From B1 sp964355075 (GTDB lineage Bacteria > Bacteroidota > Bacteroidia > UKL13-3), in assembly GCA_964355075.1 (NCBI GenBank), contig CAYHCF010000004.1, positions 103,874 through 167,873 on the forward strand: a stretch of 64,000 bases of DNA, given 5' to 3'. The position numbers were made by a program, and so were the translations under genes. Below are positions 63,517-64,000 of this stretch, one piece after another. Numbering within the stretch: position 1 is the stretch's first letter; each line of letters opens with the position of its first letter. Under the pieces are notes generated by a model. The model was given only the letters and a program-made list of their open reading frames with translations, ran no database searches and had not been told where the DNA came from.

Positions 63517-63613
63517 GAGCGGAGTCGAAACCTATTTGATGTGAAAACCCAAATTATTGGTTACACACAGTTACTTTACGAAATACGAATCATACGAATG
63601 TACGAATGGGGAG
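63517..63613. repeat. 97-bp direct repeat, copy 2
   Basis: Perfect copy of 63320-63416. Preceded by an 8-bp inverted repeat CTGACAGG/CCTGTCAG (63482-63489 and 63506-63513) that partially frames the element. The two copies and the TTGGTTACACACAG fragment at ~63451 suggest a composite or unequal-recombination origin. Confidence 0.85.
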
Positions 63614-63866
63614 GGCGAAGCTTCCACCTGCCCATTTTGAAATGCAAAGTATTAACAGATTGCAAATTACAGATTGCAAATTACAGATTGCAGATGTGGA
63701 TTCTCCTGAGATTTATAACTATATTAGTACCAAAGGATTTGATCCTATTGTAAATTCTATAGACGAATTGGATATCTGAAAATAAACGGGCAAAATTTGT
63801 TAATTGTAATACATTTGTTTTAGAGAGAGCATTCTTTATTTCAGAAAATCATTAAAACCCGCAAAA

Positions 63867-64000
63867 ATGAGAATATATATACGCAAGGATCAAAAAAAAT
63901 CAAACTTAAAGAGAATCCTTATACCACAAGGGTTTTGGTCTATTATACGCCTACAGGTAAGGCAGGAATACACGCAACAAGTTGCGTATATTGAAAGTTA
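63867..64000 (+). CDS. possible start of an incomplete gene at the window edge
   Basis: From the ATG at 63867 the frame stays open to the edge (MRIYIRKDQKKSNLKRILIP, then QGFWSIIRLQVRQEYTQQVAYIES). I cannot recognise a family; the beginning slightly recalls tyrosine-recombinase N-termini but this is weak, and other frames also read through much of it. A perfect palindrome, ACGCAAC/GTTGCGT, lies at 63972-63987 inside it, which speaks against coding. Low confidence. Confidence 0.2.
   Translation, partial: MRIYIRKDQKKSNLKRILIPQGFWSIIRLQVRQEYTQQVAYIES
63972..63987. repeat. palindrome at the window edge
   Basis: ACGCAAC, AA, GTTGCGT: perfect 7-bp arms. It may be the start of another dispersed repeat that continues beyond the window. 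Confidence 0.4.

Larger units (their letters stand above)
63237..63866. other. 630-bp repeat-rich non-coding region
   Basis: Apart from the 97-bp repeats it contains low-complexity oligo repeats (GATTACAGATTGCAAATTACAGATTGCAG, ATTTACGATTTACGATTTT). An open frame at 63448-63753 is made of these repeats and is not a gene (it translates to the common repeat artefact QVERSRN). No promoter or RNA gene recognised. Confidence 0.6.

Noticed and set aside
63448..63753. 101-codon open frame
   Set aside because: Made of the direct repeats and low-complexity DNA; gives the artefact peptide QVERSRN.
1..64000. tRNA, rRNA or known riboswitch
   Set aside because: None seen by eye in the gaps between genes; a covariance-model search would be needed to exclude small RNAs.

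Overview
The window comes from a member of the Bacteroidota, most likely an uncultured or environmental Sphingobacteriia/Chitinophagales/Flavobacteriales-like organism. The evidence is six proteins with type IX secretion (T9SS) C-terminal sorting signals (five type A, one CHU_C/type B), SprB-like repeats, TonB-dependent receptors with CarboxypepD_reg N-termini, a DUF5686 protein, menaquinone genes, Shine-Dalgarno-poor A-rich start regions and several TAnnTTTG -7 promoter elements. The DNA is AT-rich. A run of 100 N marks an assembly gap at 38716-38815. I see no rRNA, tRNA, CRISPR array or prophage.

Layout. 1-4445: a TonB receptor and a T9SS-sorted protein. 4875-11958: a regulatory/hydrolase island with an AraC-type membrane regulator, a YciI-like protein, a penicillin-binding-type serine hydrolase lipoprotein, a MarR regulator, then a lipoprotein prolyl-aminopeptidase-like hydrolase coupled to a TonB receptor. 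Between MarR and the hydrolase lies a decayed second copy of the YciI and AraC gene ends. 12154-15584: a CPBP protease, a class II Fic protein behind a truncated gene remnant, and a T9SS protein. 15590-19981: a giant activase/dehydratase-like fusion. 20117-31397: cyclophilin, DUF5686 protein, menD, menB, Nudix, haem-binding protein, PD40 propeller, a receiver-like protein without its phospho-acceptor, and an EF-hand membrane protein. 31561-38185: two tandem paralogous giant T9SS adhesin-like proteins.

38400-39560 is a mobile cassette: a Y1 (IS200/IS605, RAYT-like) transposase between direct copies of a hairpin-rich repeat, with an array of 72-bp units beside it, and the assembly gap inside the array. 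39581-47563: glyA, then a tight five-gene run (sugar nucleotidyltransferase, glucosaminidase, two SGNH hydrolase-like proteins, MBOAT acyltransferase) that looks like a cell-surface O-acylation operon, followed by an HTH protein. 47948-55652: a small conserved protein, a class III aminotransferase, a T9SS/S74 protein whose 5' end carries an 11-C tract, and a CHU_C protein.

55881-63236 is mostly housekeeping: inositol monophosphatase, recR, a glycosyltransferase fused to a WbaP-like membrane domain, an alpha/beta hydrolase, a PpiD-like foldase and an RsmI-like methyltransferase. 63237-64000 is repeat-rich, with a perfect 97-bp direct repeat and perhaps the start of another gene at the edge.

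The most interesting items are the transposase/repeat cassette with its collapsed array, the O-acylation operon, the possible C-tract phase variation of a surface protein, the degenerate receiver next to an EF-hand membrane protein, and the decayed duplication at 8198-8509. No wholly new system is proven. Motif calls are from reading the sequence; no database search was run.
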